This document shows positions 48,083 to 58,407 of a DNA stretch of 64,000 bases, in pieces. The notes under the pieces were generated by a model. The model did no database searches and had not been told where the DNA came from. It saw only the letters and a program-made list of their open reading frames with translations. Origin of the DNA: Cupriavidus basilensis (GTDB taxonomy: Bacteria > Pseudomonadota > Gammaproteobacteria > Burkholderiales > Burkholderiaceae); NCBI RefSeq assembly GCF_000832305.1, contig NZ_CP010537.1:558001-622000 (forward strand), written 5' to 3'. A program made the translations under genes and the position numbers. Position 1 is the first letter of the stretch. Every line of letters begins with the position of its first letter.

Positions 48083-49333
48083 ATGGGCTTCTTCGAATCG
48101 CTTTTCCTGCGCAAGCCGCCGCCGGATCGTTTCGCGGCGCTGTTCATTGCCGCTGCCCGGCGCCAGGGCTTTGAGGGGCGCCTCGATTTCAACGCGGACG
48201 AGTTCCGGCTGGAGCACGGGCGCAACGCTTTTTTCAACCTCCACAACGCCTACCGGGCATACTGCGAGGCGCCTGGCGCGCAGCGCGGCAAGGCGCTGCA
48301 TGGCTTCGTGGCCACCTTGTGCTCCAGCGGGCAGGCCCCGCCGGCCTTGCTGTCCGAGGCCCGGCCCATGCTCCGCCCGCTGATCCGGAGCCGCTCGCTG
48401 ATCGACGAGATCCGGCTGCACCACTTGCGCACGCAAGGCGATCCGTCGACCTTTGAGGTCGCCTGCCTGCCCTTCGGCGAGGATTGCGTGATCCTGCTGG
48501 CGGTGGACTATCCGGAAACCACGTCGACGCTGCTCAATGGCCCCTGCGCCTCCTGGCAGGTGACGCTTGGCCAGGCGCTGCAGATCGCGGGCGACAACCT
48601 GCGTGACCACACCGGCGAATCCTTCGTCCGGGTCGCGCAAGGCGTCTACCAGGGCGCCTGGAGCGACGGCTACGAGGCCAGCCGCGCGCTGCTGCCGGAT
48701 GTGCTGGAGCGGGTACCGGTACGCGGTCGTCCGGTGTTCATGATGCCAACCCGCGAGGTGCTGCTGGTGACGGGCGACCAGGATGACGCCGGGCAGCTGC
48801 GCATGGTCGAGCTCGGCCTGCAGGCGTCCCGCCAGGGCCGCACGATCTCGCCGGCCATGTTCCGCTACCAGCCCGGGGGCGTGGCGCACGCAGTGCCCAC
48901 GGGGACCGAGGTGTCGCATTTCGTTCCGGCCGGCGAGGAGGCCGCACGGCACCTCGCCCATCTGGTGCGGCTGTACCGCAAGGAAGAATACGACACGCAA
49001 AAGGCCGCCCTGGACCGCCTGAACGAGCGCGATGGCGCCGATGTCTTCCTGGCCAGTTACCTGCTTTATGGGCGGCAGGACGATCCGCTCACTTCGTTCT
49101 CGCTTACCACCTGGACCTGCGGCGTGGAGACTTCGCTGCCGCGCGCGGATCGCATCGCCCTGGTACGGCCGGACGCGGCCAATGGCGTGGGGCAGACGCG
49201 CGTGGTGGGCTGGCAGCAGGCGCTGGCCATGCTGGGTGACTTGATGGAGCCGGAGGCGCAGTATCCCGCCAGGTATCGCGTCAAGGCGTTTCCCGACGAT
49301 AGCCGGCTGGCGATGCTCGATGAGATCGGTTGA
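48083..49333 (+). CDS. Unknown protein, possibly DUF1444/YtpQ-like
   Basis: The 416-residue soluble protein begins MGFFESLFLRKPPPDRFAAL. The middle region (LGQALQIAGDNL, ASRALLPDVLERVPVRGRPV, REVLLVTGDQDDAG) has the order of elements seen in DUF1444/YtpQ proteins, which have no known activity. No membrane segment or signal is seen. It follows a 12-bp tandem repeat without a clear Shine-Dalgarno, so repeat number could affect expression. It converges on alkB. Confidence 0.6.
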   Translation: MGFFESLFLRKPPPDRFAALFIAAARRQGFEGRLDFNADEFRLEHGRNAFFNLHNAYRAYCEAPGAQRGKALHGFVATLCSSGQAPPALLSEARPMLRPLIRSRSLIDEIRLHHLRTQGDPSTFEVACLPFGEDCVILLAVDYPETTSTLLNGPCASWQVTLGQALQIAGDNLRDHTGESFVRVAQGVYQGAWSDGYEASRALLPDVLERVPVRGRPVFMMPTREVLLVTGDQDDAGQLRMVELGLQASRQGRTISPAMFRYQPGGVAHAVPTGTEVSHFVPAGEEAARHLAHLVRLYRKEEYDTQKAALDRLNERDGADVFLASYLLYGRQDDPLTSFSLTTWTCGVETSLPRADRIALVRPDAANGVGQTRVVGWQQALAMLGDLMEPEAQYPARYRVKAFPDDSRLAMLDEIG

Positions 49334-49363
49334 TGATTGCCCGCCAATGCGCCCGGCACGCAG

Positions 49364-50017
49364 TTAGCGCGTCTTGCGCAAAGTCAGGTTGATCCGCTCG
49401 CGGCCCACCAGCGCGTGATCGCCGTCGGCCAGCGGCGCAATGCCGTGGAACGCCAGCCTCGCCGGGCCGCCCCATACCACCACATCGCCATGCGCCAGCC
49501 GCACGCGCAGCGGTCGCTCGGCGCGGGCAAGGCCGCCGAACAGGAACACGGCCGGCAGGCCAAGCGACACCGAGACGATGGGCGCGCGCAGGTCGAGCTC
49601 ATCGCGGTCCTGGTGCAGGGATAGCCGGGTGCCTGGCGCATAGCGGTTGAGCAGGCACGCGTCCGGGCGGAAATCGGCAAAGCCGGCCGCGGCGGCCGCA
49701 TCGCGCGCCAGCGCCAGGAAGGCATCCGGCATGGCGGGCCAGGGCTGGCCGCTGAGGGGATCGGCCGCTTCGTAGCGGTAGCCGGTGACATCCGAAACCC
49801 AGCCAAACTGGCCGCAGTTGGTCATGGCCACCGACATGCGCTGGCCGCCCGGCGTGACAAGGTGCCGCCACGGCGCTTGCGAGGCAACGGCGCGCACATT
49901 ATCCAGCAGGGTTTGTTCATGCTCCCGTGCGAAGCCGCGCAGCACCACAGCGCCGGGCACGATGGGCTCGGCGCGGGGGGCGTCCTGGGGGAGGGAATCG
50001 AACAGGTCAAAGGTCAT
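49364..50017 (-). CDS. alkB: AlkB-family alkylation repair dioxygenase
   Basis: The 217-residue Fe(II)/2-oxoglutarate dioxygenase starts MTFDLFDSLPQDAP. It has NRYAPGTRLSLHQDRDE with the HxD iron ligands near residue 130, a second histidine in LAFHGIAPL, and the 2-oxoglutarate-binding RINLTLRKT. AlkB reverses 1-methyladenine and 3-methylcytosine damage in DNA and RNA. It stands alone between the gene at 48083 and fliK; no ada gene is adjacent. Confidence 0.95.
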   Translation of the reverse strand: MTFDLFDSLPQDAPRAEPIVPGAVVLRGFAREHEQTLLDNVRAVASQAPWRHLVTPGGQRMSVAMTNCGQFGWVSDVTGYRYEAADPLSGQPWPAMPDAFLALARDAAAAAGFADFRPDACLLNRYAPGTRLSLHQDRDELDLRAPIVSVSLGLPAVFLFGGLARAERPLRVRLAHGDVVVWGGPARLAFHGIAPLADGDHALVGRERINLTLRKTR

Positions 50018-50151
50018 GGCGTCTTGGCGGGCGGGGCGCGCCAGCCCTGGTGGCTGCGGCCCTGCTCTAAAACGACATGGTAAGCGCGAATGCGCTTGGC
50101 CGCGTAGCATGCCCGGGCGTGTGCGCCCGAGCCTCCATCGCGCCCGGGCGG

Positions 50152-51594
50152 TCAGGCGAAGGTGTCGACCTCGCCGCGTGCGAGGGTGCGTGCCACGGGG
50201 GCCACGGGGCCGGCATTGACCGGGGCTGCCGGCATGCCTGCCAGCGTGCCGAAGCCATTCTGCGCGTTGCCCGGCTGGCGTTGCTGCTGTTGGCCGTTGC
50301 CGGCCTGGCCGGCAAAGCCGTCGGCGCCCACCGAGGTCTGGCCCAGCTGGATGCCGTTGTCGGCCAGTGCGGTGCGCAGTTGCGGCAGCGCGGCTTCGAC
50401 CGCGGCGCGCACGGCGGCGTGTGGCGAGACGAACTGGGCCTGGGCCTGGTCGTTGACGACGTTGAGCACGACCTTGAGCGGGCCGAGGTCGGGCGGATTG
50501 AGCTGCAGCTCGGCGGTGTGGTTGCCTTGGGTCGACAGGCGCACCATCTGCTGGCCCAGCGCTTGCGGCCACTGGCCATCACCCACGGGCGGTGCGATCG
50601 GCAGCGAGGTGGTCGGCGACAGGCCGCTGGAGGTCGGCGCCTGGCTCGGGGCCATGTTGCCGGCCGCCATCAGCGGTGTGGCGGCGGGCGTGGCTTCGGT
50701 GCTGTCCGGCTCGGCGGCGCGCATGGCCGCCGCCAGTTGCATCGGGTTGGCCGGCGCGGCGGCGGTTGCCGCGGGCGCGTTGTTCTTGCCGGCATCGCCA
50801 AGCTGCAGCGGGGCCTTGTACGGCTGGCCGAGCGAGGCGTCCTGCTGCCCGGAGGAGGCCTGGCCATTGCCGCCTTGCTGGCCGGCCATGGCGGCCTTGA
50901 GGCTGGCGGCCAGGTCCGGCGCGGCTTTGGTGGCGTCGGTGCCTGGCTTGTCCGTGGTTGCCGCCTGGGTGCCGGCCGCGGTTTGCGGCACGGCCTGCAG
51001 CGCGGCGCGCTGGGATGCGATGGTGGCCAGCGTATCGGCGGCGGCCGAGGTTGCTGGTGCGGCCGCGTTGGGCGTAGCGGCTGCGGCGCTGGCGAGCGCC
51101 GGATCCTTCATGTCCTTCAAGCCAGCTTGCGCGCCCAGGGCAGCAGTACCGGGCAGTCCGGCCGAGCCTGGCAGCGCGCCGCCTGCTGCCAGCGCGGCAG
51201 GCTGTGCTGGCTGGGCCGGTTGCGGCGCGAGCAGGGCGGCCAGCGCGGCGGCGGCAGACTGCGCGGTGGGATCCGCGGCCTGGTCCTCGGAGGTCTTGCC
51301 GTCCTTGTCCTGGCGGCGCGACGGCTTGGTGGCTATCGTGCTGGCTTGCGTGCCTTGATTGGCGGCGTTGGCGTTCTGGCCGCCGGCGTCGTTGCGTGTG
51401 GACGCGTCGGCGGTGTTGTTGTTGCTGCTTGCGTTGCCGGCGTTGCCATCGCTGCTGGTGCGCTCGTCGTTGCGGGCGCGCGCCAGCGCGTCGCCGAACC
51501 CTTGCTGCTGCGTGTCGGCACTGCTGGTGTTGCTGGTGCTGCGCGAAGAGGCGGCCGTGGCGGCATTGCTGACAATCTGGCTGATATCGATCAT
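50152..51594 (-). CDS. fliK: Flagellar hook-length control protein FliK
   Basis: The 480-residue protein has a long low-complexity Ala/Gln/Ser-rich N-terminal ruler region and the conserved C-terminal domain near residues 340-440 (TAELQLNPPDLGPLKVVLNV, VSPHAAVRAAVEAALPQLR). It measures the hook length and switches export specificity. It is the last gene of the fliFGHIJK series on this strand. Confidence 0.93.
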   Translation of the reverse strand: MIDISQIVSNAATAASSRSTSNTSSADTQQQGFGDALARARNDERTSSDGNAGNASSNNNTADASTRNDAGGQNANAANQGTQASTIATKPSRRQDKDGKTSEDQAADPTAQSAAAALAALLAPQPAQPAQPAALAAGGALPGSAGLPGTAALGAQAGLKDMKDPALASAAAATPNAAAPATSAAADTLATIASQRAALQAVPQTAAGTQAATTDKPGTDATKAAPDLAASLKAAMAGQQGGNGQASSGQQDASLGQPYKAPLQLGDAGKNNAPAATAAAPANPMQLAAAMRAAEPDSTEATPAATPLMAAGNMAPSQAPTSSGLSPTTSLPIAPPVGDGQWPQALGQQMVRLSTQGNHTAELQLNPPDLGPLKVVLNVVNDQAQAQFVSPHAAVRAAVEAALPQLRTALADNGIQLGQTSVGADGFAGQAGNGQQQQRQPGNAQNGFGTLAGMPAAPVNAGPVAPVARTLARGEVDTFA

Positions 51595-51620
51595 GTTGGG
51601 GCTCGGTCTGTCTGGGCGGC

Positions 51621-52076
51621 TTAGCGATGGCGGCCTGCAACTTGCAGGCGGGCGGCGCGGGCTGCGTATTCGTCGGTGTCGCGTTGCTCGCGGCGCATGC
51701 TGGCAATCTGCTCGCGCGTATCCGCGCGGGTAATGAGCGTGTCGAAGGAACTCTGGCGGCGCTTTTGCTGCTGCCAGTTGGCGCGGCCAGCGAGCAACTG
51801 GGCTTCGGCCCGGGCCAGCGCTTCGGTCTGCTGGCGGATGGCGGTATCGAGCGAGGCCAGGAACTGTGCAAAGTCCTGCCAGCGGGTGGAAGTCATGCCG
51901 TCCTGCGCGATGGCTTGCATGCGTTCGCGGTATTCCTGCCGGTACTGCGTGAGCGCGGCCAGTTGCTGCTCCGCCTGGTTGCGCAGGCCTTGCAGCCGGC
52001 CCAGCTCGCGCGCGGCGGCATCCGTATCGTTCTGGGCCAGGTCGGCCAAGGTATTCAATGCAGATGGCTTAGCCAT
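51621..52076 (-). CDS. fliJ: Flagellar export protein FliJ
   Basis: The 151-residue protein starts at ATG 52076 ([15 protein letters not shown]) and is a long charged coiled coil ([37 protein letters not shown]), as expected for FliJ. It is the stalk of the FliI ATPase and a chaperone escort. Its start overlaps the end of fliI by 8 bp. Confidence 0.92.
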   Translation of the reverse strand: MAKPSALNTLADLAQNDTDAAARELGRLQGLRNQAEQQLAALTQYRQEYRERMQAIAQDGMTSTRWQDFAQFLASLDTAIRQQTEALARAEAQLLAGRANWQQQKRRQSSFDTLITRADTREQIASMRREQRDTDEYAARAARLQVAGRHR

Positions 52077-53532
52077 GTTCACTCCGTTGGAAGAGACTAT
52101 GCAACTGGCCGATCGAGGCGTCGTAGCCGGCGCGCTCATGGATGTCTTGCTGCAGGAAGGCCTCCATCTGCGGATGCAGGTGGATGGCCAGATCCAGCTC
52201 CGGATCGTTGCCCGGCACGTACGCGCCCACGCTGATCAGGTCGCGGTTGCGCTGGTAGCGCGACATCAATTGCTTGAAGCGCCGCACCGAGGCGAACTGC
52301 GGCGGCTCGATCAGCGCCGTCATGGCCCGGCTGATCGAGGCTTCCACATCGATGGCGGGGTAGTGGCCGGATTCCGCCAGGCTGCGCGACAGCACAATGT
52401 GGCCGTCCAGGATGGCGCGCGCGGAATCCGCGATCGGGTCCTGCTGGTCGTCGCCTTCGGTCAACACGGTGTAGAAGGCCGTGATCGATCCACCGCCTTC
52501 GGCGCCGTTGCCGGTACGCTCCACCAGCGTGGGGAGCTTGGCGAACACCGAGGGCGGATAGCCCTTGGTGGCGGGCGGCTCGCCGATGGCCAGGGCGATC
52601 TCGCGCTGGGCCATGGCGTAACGCGTGAGCGAGTCCATGATCAGCAGCACGTGGCGGCCCTGGTCGCGGAAGTACTCGGCCAGGCGCGTGGCGTAGGAGG
52701 CGCCCTGCATGCGCAGCAGCGGCGAGGTGTCGGCCGGTGCCGCCACCACCACGGAGCGCGCGCGCCCTTCCGGGCCCAGGATGTTCTCGATGAAGTCCTT
52801 CACTTCGCGGCCGCGCTCGCCGATCAGGCCGACCACGATCACTTCCGCGCTGGTATAGCGCGCCATCATGCCCAGCAACACGCTCTTGCCCACGCCGGAG
52901 CCGGCGAACAGTCCCATGCGCTGGCCGCGGCCCACGGTGAGCATGCCGTTGATGGCACGCACGCCCACGTCGAGCACAGTCTCGATGGGCGCGCGCGACA
53001 ACGGGTTGATCTGCGTGCCGCCGAGCGTGACTTCCGTGGCAGCGGTGATGGGGCCCAGGCCGTCCAGCGGACGCCCGGCGGCATCGAGCACGCGCCCGAG
53101 CAGGCCTTCGCCCACCGGCAGGCGCTTCGAGCCCGGCTCGCGCGGGGCGGTGTCGCCGCTGGGCAGCGGCGTCGGCTCTAGCGGATAGACGCGCGCGCCG
53201 GGCACCAGGCCCACCACGTCGGATTGCGGCATCAGGTAGAGCCGGTCGGCGCCGAAGCCAACGACTTCTGCCTCGGCCAGGCGCGGGCCGGTGTTCTTGC
53301 CGTGCAACTGGCCACCCGGCAGCTCGATCAGGCAATCGCTGCCGACCGGCAGGCGCAGGCCTACGGCTTCCAGCACCAGGCCGGCGGCACGGGTCAGGCG
53401 GCCGCAGCTGCGCTTGCTGTCGATCTCGGCAATGCCGGCCGAGGCCGCGGTGAGCGCATTGCGCCAGCGCTGGCCATGCAGGCCGGCGGTGAAATCCGTA
53501 TTCACCGAGGTATTGGCCGAGGTATCAGGCAT
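52069..53532 (-). CDS. fliI: Flagellar export ATPase FliI
   Basis: The 487-residue ATPase starts at ATG 53532 ([14 protein letters not shown]). It has the Walker [12 protein letters not shown] near residue 196, the Walker [10 protein letters not shown] near residue 275, and the family [11 protein letters not shown] and [13 protein letters not shown]. It forms the hexamer that unfolds and releases substrates for the export gate. It overlaps fliH and fliJ by 8 bp each. Confidence 0.97.
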   Translation of the reverse strand: MPDTSANTSVNTDFTAGLHGQRWRNALTAASAGIAEIDSKRSCGRLTRAAGLVLEAVGLRLPVGSDCLIELPGGQLHGKNTGPRLAEAEVVGFGADRLYLMPQSDVVGLVPGARVYPLEPTPLPSGDTAPREPGSKRLPVGEGLLGRVLDAAGRPLDGLGPITAATEVTLGGTQINPLSRAPIETVLDVGVRAINGMLTVGRGQRMGLFAGSGVGKSVLLGMMARYTSAEVIVVGLIGERGREVKDFIENILGPEGRARSVVVAAPADTSPLLRMQGASYATRLAEYFRDQGRHVLLIMDSLTRYAMAQREIALAIGEPPATKGYPPSVFAKLPTLVERTGNGAEGGGSITAFYTVLTEGDDQQDPIADSARAILDGHIVLSRSLAESGHYPAIDVEASISRAMTALIEPPQFASVRRFKQLMSRYQRNRDLISVGAYVPGNDPELDLAIHLHPQMEAFLQQDIHERAGYDASIGQLHSLFQRSEHG

Positions 53533-54382
53533 GCGGCGGCTCCCACGGGTCGTCACGGCCGAGCGCCTTGACCACGCGGCTCCAGCGCGTGGACAGCGTG
53601 GCATCGAGCTCGCCACTGGCGGCACTCGCGACGCAGCCGCCGCGCGCGATGGCTGCGTCGGCGCGCACGCTCCAGCCGGCGGCCTGGAGCTCGCCAGTCA
53701 GGTGGGTTTCCACCAGAGTGACATCGTCGGGATTGAGCAGCAGGCAGGGCGAGCCGGACAGCGCCGGCTCGGCCGCGAGCAGTTCGCGTACCGCTGGCAG
53801 CAGCACGGCGGGATCGGCCTGCACGGCTTGCTGCACGAGCTGGCGCGCCACATCCAGCGCCAGTGAAATCAGGGTCTGGGCCACTTCTTCGTCAACGCGG
53901 CCAAGCGCGTGGCTGAAGGTGGCGGCCAGTTGCTGCAGGTGGGCGGCTTCGGTGCGTGCGCCTTCCAGGCCGCGCGCATAGCCTTCGCGGTGACCGTCGC
54001 CGTAGCCCTGGGTCTGGCCCTGGGTATAGCCCTGGGCGTAGCCTTCCTTGCGCGCGCCTTCACGCATGGCGTCGAGCGCGGCAAAGTCGATGGGGGGCGG
54101 TGCGGGCTCCAGCGGCATGAACTCCGCCGGAGCGGGTGCGGCCTTGCGCGGATCCAGCGAGACCATTTGCCAGCGCTGCCAGCCGTTTTTCTGCGGGGCG
54201 CGCCCCGCCGGCGCGGTAAAGCTCTCGAAGCCGGCCTGCCGCGGCGCGCCGCGGTTGCCCGCCGCGCGGCCGTCGCCGGCATCGCTGGCGAGATCGCCGC
54301 GAAGCTCGCCGCGACCATCGACAAAATCGCTGTCCGAGGCAAGGCCCCGGAACTGGCGCAGGGCACGTTCAGACGTAGGCAT
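53525..54382 (-). CDS. fliH: Flagellar assembly protein FliH
   Basis: The 285-residue protein starts at ATG 54382 ([14 protein letters not shown]). It has a Gly-rich repeat region ([20 protein letters not shown]), the GxxxG repeats typical of FliH, and a C-terminal ATPase-binding domain ([20 protein letters not shown]). It holds FliI at the C-ring through FliN. It overlaps fliG by 14 bp and fliI by 8 bp. Confidence 0.94.
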   Translation of the reverse strand: MPTSERALRQFRGLASDSDFVDGRGELRGDLASDAGDGRAAGNRGAPRQAGFESFTAPAGRAPQKNGWQRWQMVSLDPRKAAPAPAEFMPLEPAPPPIDFAALDAMREGARKEGYAQGYTQGQTQGYGDGHREGYARGLEGARTEAAHLQQLAATFSHALGRVDEEVAQTLISLALDVARQLVQQAVQADPAVLLPAVRELLAAEPALSGSPCLLLNPDDVTLVETHLTGELQAAGWSVRADAAIARGGCVASAASGELDATLSTRWSRVVKALGRDDPWEPPHA

Positions 54383-55361
54383 CGTCGCCACCACCGATTA
54401 CAACTTCGCCGGCTTCGGCCAGGCGTCGTACCACCTGGAGGATGTTCTTCTGCTCGGCCTCGACTTGCGAGACCCGTACCGGGCCCAGCGCTTCGAGGTC
54501 TTCGCGCAGCATTTCGCCAGCGCGGGTCGACATGTTGCGGATGAACTTGTCGCGCAACTCCACCGGCGCGCCCTTGAGCGCGACGATGAGCGATTCGGTG
54601 GCCACTTCCTTGAGCACGCGCTGGATGCCGCGATCGTCGACTTCCATCAGGTTCTCGAACAGGAACATCTCGTCGATGATCTTCTGCGCGAGGTCGCCGT
54701 CGTGCAGGCGCACGCCTTCGATCACCGCTTCTTCGTGAGCCGTGCTCATCAGGTTGATGATCTCGGCCGCCGTACGCACACCGCCCATGCGGCTGCGCTT
54801 GAGGCTCTGGCCCGCGAGCAGCTTGGTCAGCACGTCGGTCAGTTCCTGCAGGGCGCCAGGCTGCACGCCGCCGAAGGTGGCGATCCGCAGGATCACGTCC
54901 TGGCGCAGGCGCTCGGTGAACATGCCGATGATCTCGGACGACTTCTGCCGGTCCAGGTGGATCAGGATGGTGGCGATGATCTGCGGGTGTTCGTCGCGGA
55001 TCAGTTCTGCCACCGAAGTGGAATCCATCCAGTTCAGCGAATCGATGCCGGCGCCCGGGTCGCGGGACTCGAGGATGTCCTCGATCACCGATACCGCGCG
55101 CTCCTCGCCCAGCGCCTTGTTCAGCACGCTGCGGATGAAGGCGCTCGAATCCACGTTCAGCGCGAGATACTGCTCGGTCTCCTGGCGGAACTCGGCCAGC
55201 ACGGCGGACATCTGCTCGCGTGTCACCGAGTTGAGCGTGGCCATGGCCGAGCCCAGGCTCTGCACTTCGCGGGGGCCAAGGTGCTTGAATACTTCTGCTG
55301 CGGCGTCTTCACCGAGCGACATCATCAGGATGGCGCTCTTCTGCAATCCTTCATCGGTCAT
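54369..55361 (-). CDS. fliG: Flagellar motor switch protein FliG
   Basis: The 330-residue protein has three armadillo-like domains ([40 protein letters not shown] and [20 protein letters not shown]) with the charged residues that meet the stator in the C-terminal part. It converts proton flow into rotation together with MotA. It overlaps the end of fliF by 11 bp. Confidence 0.97.
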   Translation of the reverse strand: MTDEGLQKSAILMMSLGEDAAAEVFKHLGPREVQSLGSAMATLNSVTREQMSAVLAEFRQETEQYLALNVDSSAFIRSVLNKALGEERAVSVIEDILESRDPGAGIDSLNWMDSTSVAELIRDEHPQIIATILIHLDRQKSSEIIGMFTERLRQDVILRIATFGGVQPGALQELTDVLTKLLAGQSLKRSRMGGVRTAAEIINLMSTAHEEAVIEGVRLHDGDLAQKIIDEMFLFENLMEVDDRGIQRVLKEVATESLIVALKGAPVELRDKFIRNMSTRAGEMLREDLEALGPVRVSQVEAEQKNILQVVRRLAEAGEVVIGGGDDAYV

Positions 55362-57060
55362 CGCTAGCCATCCAGTTTTTGATCACACTAGCAACCAGGC
55401 GCGGGTCGCGCTGCGCGGCGTCACGCACCAGGGCGAGATCGCTTTCATATTTAGCGGCAAGCCGCAGGACTTCCGGATTCGCCGGCTCTTCAGGCGGCAA
55501 CAAAATGGCTTCGTTGTCGGCTGACCTTTCCTGTGGCGGCGGCAGGGGCGGCGCGGTGTACTTGCGCAGCACTGGACGCGCTACCTTGAACCACACGAAC
55601 AGCGCCAGCAGTGCCAGCAGCAGGTAGCCGGCGGCGGTCTTGGCCAGGGCGATCATTTCCGGCTGCTTCCACAGCGGCAGTTCCGGCTTGATGTCGTTGT
55701 CCACGGTGAACGGGCTGTTGACCACATTGAGCGAGTCGCCCCGGTCGGCCGAGAAGCCCATGGCTTCCTTGGTCAGGTTCTCGATCTGGGCGAGCTGCGC
55801 GGCGGGCAGGGCTTCAGACACCACCTTGCCGTTGGCGCGCGCCTTTTGACGGTAGTTGACCACCACGGCGACCGACAGGCGCTTCACGCCGCCCGGTGCC
55901 TGCTGCACATGGCGCACGGTACGGTCGAGCTCGTAGTTGGTGGTGGAGTCGTGGCGGTTGCTGCTCGGGCCGGTCTGGGCCGTGGCGGTGGCGCCGCCCT
56001 GGGCCTGGCCCGCGGCCTGGCCTTGCTGGCCGGGCTGCTGCCCCGGCTGGTTCGGTTGGCCCGGACGCGGCGGCTGGGCCGTGGCGATCGGTGCCGTGGC
56101 CGGTGCCGGCGGCTGGTTGGACAGCGCGCCAGGCACGCCGCCGACCGGCGCCGCGCCTTGCTGGCTCGATTCGCTCGATTGCTGGCTGCGAATGGCGGCG
56201 CGGGTCGGGTCCTGGTTCGGCTTGTAGGACTCGTCCGTGTGCTCGACGATGGAGAAGTCCACGTCGGCGGTCACCTGCGCTTTCACGTTGTCCTGCCCGA
56301 GGATCGGTGCCAGGATGGCCTCCACGCGCTGCGCGTAGTTGCGCTCCAGCGCCTGCACGTACTTGATCTGGCCGGCGTCGAGCATGCGCTCGTTGGTGCC
56401 GCTGCCGGATAGCAGGTTGCCGTGCTGGTCGACGATGGAGATGGCCTTGGGCGTGAGCTCCGGCACGCTGGACGAAACCAGGTGGCCGATCGCGGCGACC
56501 TGGCCGTCATCGATGGCGCGGCCCGGGTAGAGTTGCAGCACGATCGAGGCGGTCGGCTTCTGGCGTTCGCGCACGAACAGCGTCGGCTTGGGAATGGCCA
56601 GGTGCACGCGCGCCGACTGCACGGCGGCAATCGATTCGATGGAGCGGGCCAGCTCGCCTTCCAGGCCGCGCTGGTAGTTGACCTGTTCGGCAAACTGGCT
56701 GATGCCGAACTTCTGCGTGTCCATCAGTTCCATGCCCGTGGTGCCGCTCTTGGGCAAGCCTTGCGAAGCCAGGCGCAGCCGCGTTTCGTGGACTTTCTCG
56801 GAGGGCACCATCACCGCACCGCCGCCTTCGGCGAACTTGTACGGCACGTTCATCTGCTGCAGGGAGGCGATGACGGCACCGCCGTCGCGCTCGGACAGAT
56901 TGCTGTAGAGCACCTTGTAGTCCGGCGCACGCGACCAAAGCACACCCACCGCGATGGCCGCGGCGAGCGCCGCGCCGCCCAGCATCATGGGCAGGCGCGG
57001 ATTGGTCTTGAGTCGCTCGAACAGCTCGGACTTGTTCGACAGGGCTGCCACGGCGTTCAT
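55351..57060 (-). CDS. fliF: Flagellar MS-ring protein FliF
   Basis: The 569-residue protein has two membrane segments ([16 protein letters not shown] near residue 35 and the hydrophobic stretch near residue 455) and the large ring-building periplasmic part with [17 protein letters not shown] and [17 protein letters not shown], then a Gln/Ala/Gly-rich linker. It forms the MS ring on which the basal body is built. It is first of the minus-strand fli operon, divergent from fliE. Confidence 0.97.
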   Translation of the reverse strand: MNAVAALSNKSELFERLKTNPRLPMMLGGAALAAAIAVGVLWSRAPDYKVLYSNLSERDGGAVIASLQQMNVPYKFAEGGGAVMVPSEKVHETRLRLASQGLPKSGTTGMELMDTQKFGISQFAEQVNYQRGLEGELARSIESIAAVQSARVHLAIPKPTLFVRERQKPTASIVLQLYPGRAIDDGQVAAIGHLVSSSVPELTPKAISIVDQHGNLLSGSGTNERMLDAGQIKYVQALERNYAQRVEAILAPILGQDNVKAQVTADVDFSIVEHTDESYKPNQDPTRAAIRSQQSSESSQQGAAPVGGVPGALSNQPPAPATAPIATAQPPRPGQPNQPGQQPGQQGQAAGQAQGGATATAQTGPSSNRHDSTTNYELDRTVRHVQQAPGGVKRLSVAVVVNYRQKARANGKVVSEALPAAQLAQIENLTKEAMGFSADRGDSLNVVNSPFTVDNDIKPELPLWKQPEMIALAKTAAGYLLLALLALFVWFKVARPVLRKYTAPPLPPPQERSADNEAILLPPEEPANPEVLRLAAKYESDLALVRDAAQRDPRLVASVIKNWMASDDR

Positions 57061-57570
57061 GCGCGCGCCCCCGTCACGGCCGGGCCGGCATGGGTCAGGA
57101 TCGGCTGGGCCGGATGGCGGGCGCCGCTCTGGCTGCCCTGTCCACCCCGGCTGGCCTGGCTAACCCTGGCTTCGGCATGGCTAAGATCACGCTGCTGACA
57201 AAACACGCGTACTCCCCGCGATAGTTGATGAGATTCGGGTCCGGACCGGGCGCGCAAAGGTAAGCGGCATCCCAGATTCGGCACGGTATCGATGATCATC
57301 CAAGGCGGGTGCCGACAATCCGGCGAATAGGCCTCGTTTTCCACCCGAATTCCCGCAATGGCCCAGGTGACGCCACGAGTACGCTTCGGGGGCTGGCACA
57401 GGCGGCGCGCGCGGATGCGGTATTTGTGGCATGGGCGGCGCATTGCGCCAGGTTTGCCGGCAACGGCCCGGGCGAGTGCCCGGCGCAACCTTAATGACTT
57501 ATTTTCGAACCGGTTTCCCCCGGGGCGGGCTTCGGCTGGCCGGGGCGGGGCGGGTTCCAAGCGGATCGCC
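57061..57570. other. Divergent fliF-fliE regulatory region
   Basis: These 510 bp separate the divergent fliF and fliE genes and should contain both promoters. I saw no confident sigma-54, sigma-28 or FlhDC site and no gene; the open frames here lack family features. Confidence 0.6.
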
Positions 57571-57891
57571 ATGACTACCATCTCTTCCATCGACGGCATG
57601 TTGCAGCAACTGCGCGGGCTGGCCCAGAGCGCCACCGGGCAGGAAAGCCAGGCTTCAGCCGTTTCCTCCGGCGGTTTTGCCGGCGAACTCCAGCGTTCGC
57701 TGGCGCGCATCAGCAACGTGCAGGAGAAGGCTTATGGGCAGGCCGAGGCGTTCGAGCTTGGCAAGCCGGGTGTGTCGCTCAACGATGTGATGATCGATAT
57801 GCAGAAGGCTAATGTTTCGTTTCAGACTGGGGTGCAGGTTCGGAACCGGTTGACGGCGGCTTATCAGGAAATGATGAATATGACGGTTTGA
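57571..57891 (+). CDS. fliE: Flagellar hook-basal body protein FliE
   Basis: The 106-residue protein starts at ATG 57571 (MTTISSIDGMLQQLRGLAQS) and has the conserved C-terminal half (GVSLNDVMIDMQKANVSFQT, VRNRLTAAYQEMMNM). It joins the MS ring to the rod and gates export of rod proteins. It is the only flagellar gene on the plus strand here. Confidence 0.96.
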   Translation: MTTISSIDGMLQQLRGLAQSATGQESQASAVSSGGFAGELQRSLARISNVQEKAYGQAEAFELGKPGVSLNDVMIDMQKANVSFQTGVQVRNRLTAAYQEMMNMTV

Positions 57892-58003
57892 GGGGTGGGT
57901 TTTGCTCGTGGCTGCTTTGGGGTAAGGGCAGTTGCAGCTGCTTAACCACAACTGCTTAACGTCAAAGGCAACTGCAGTTTCACCACCCCTGCGGGGCGGC
58001 GAC

Positions 58004-58031
58004 CTACTTTCTTGTCTTGCCAAGAAAGTAG
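58004..58031. repeat. 11-bp inverted repeat, REP-like
   Basis: CTACTTTCTTG, loop TCTTGC, CAAGAAAGTAG: perfect arms. It is part of the repeat-rich gap after fliE and resembles intergenic repeats known in Burkholderiales. Confidence 0.8.
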
Positions 58032-58050
58032 GCAAAGAAGGCGCGCCGGA

Positions 58051-58177
58051 TGGGGCGACTACTTCCTCGGGCTTCGACGAAAAGAGCGGCCGGGACCCAA
58101 ACTCGCATCGCCTTAAGGCGATACTCAGACATGGGTCCCTCTTTTCCGCTCTTTTCGCCGAATCCCGAGGCGCCCCA
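58051..58177. repeat. Large nested hairpin element
   Basis: Blocks pair in nested order: GGGGCG (58052) with CGCCCC (58171), CCTCGGG (58065) with CCCGAGG (58164), CGAAAAGAGCGG (58078) with CCGCTCTTTTCG (58146), and GGGACCCA (58092) with TGGGTCCC (58132). The centre holds a perfect 16-bp palindrome ATCGCCTTAAGGCGAT at 58107-58122. No gene is seen in this gap. Confidence 0.85.
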
Positions 58178-58293
58178 TACGGCCTCTGAACACCTGCACG
58201 GCTCGCTTCGCATCGCGCGTGGGTGTTTCCCGCCCCTCGGGCGGGAAACACGGCTACACCGAATCGATGTTCAAAATCTCCCGCTGGTTGGCT

Positions 58294-58319
58294 CCCCTCT
58301 CCCACTTGTGGGAGAGGGG
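58294..58319. repeat. 12-bp inverted repeat, REP/BIME-like
   Basis: CCCCTCTCCCAC, two T, GTGGGAGAGGGG: perfect arms followed by CCGGGGG. This sequence type is a common dispersed palindrome in GC-rich proteobacteria. Confidence 0.85.
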
Positions 58320-58407
58320 CCGGGGGAGAGGGCGGGCGCTTGCCATGCCGCGATGCCTTCGTTACCGCTTGCGCTCCTTGCGGCACGGGCTGGCAGGCCT
58401 CGGGAAC

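Noticed and set aside
47836..48246. Minus-strand frame with Met-Ala-Arg-Met-Leu repeats
   Set aside because: The repeated residues only reflect the 12-bp DNA repeat; no ribosome-binding site or homology.
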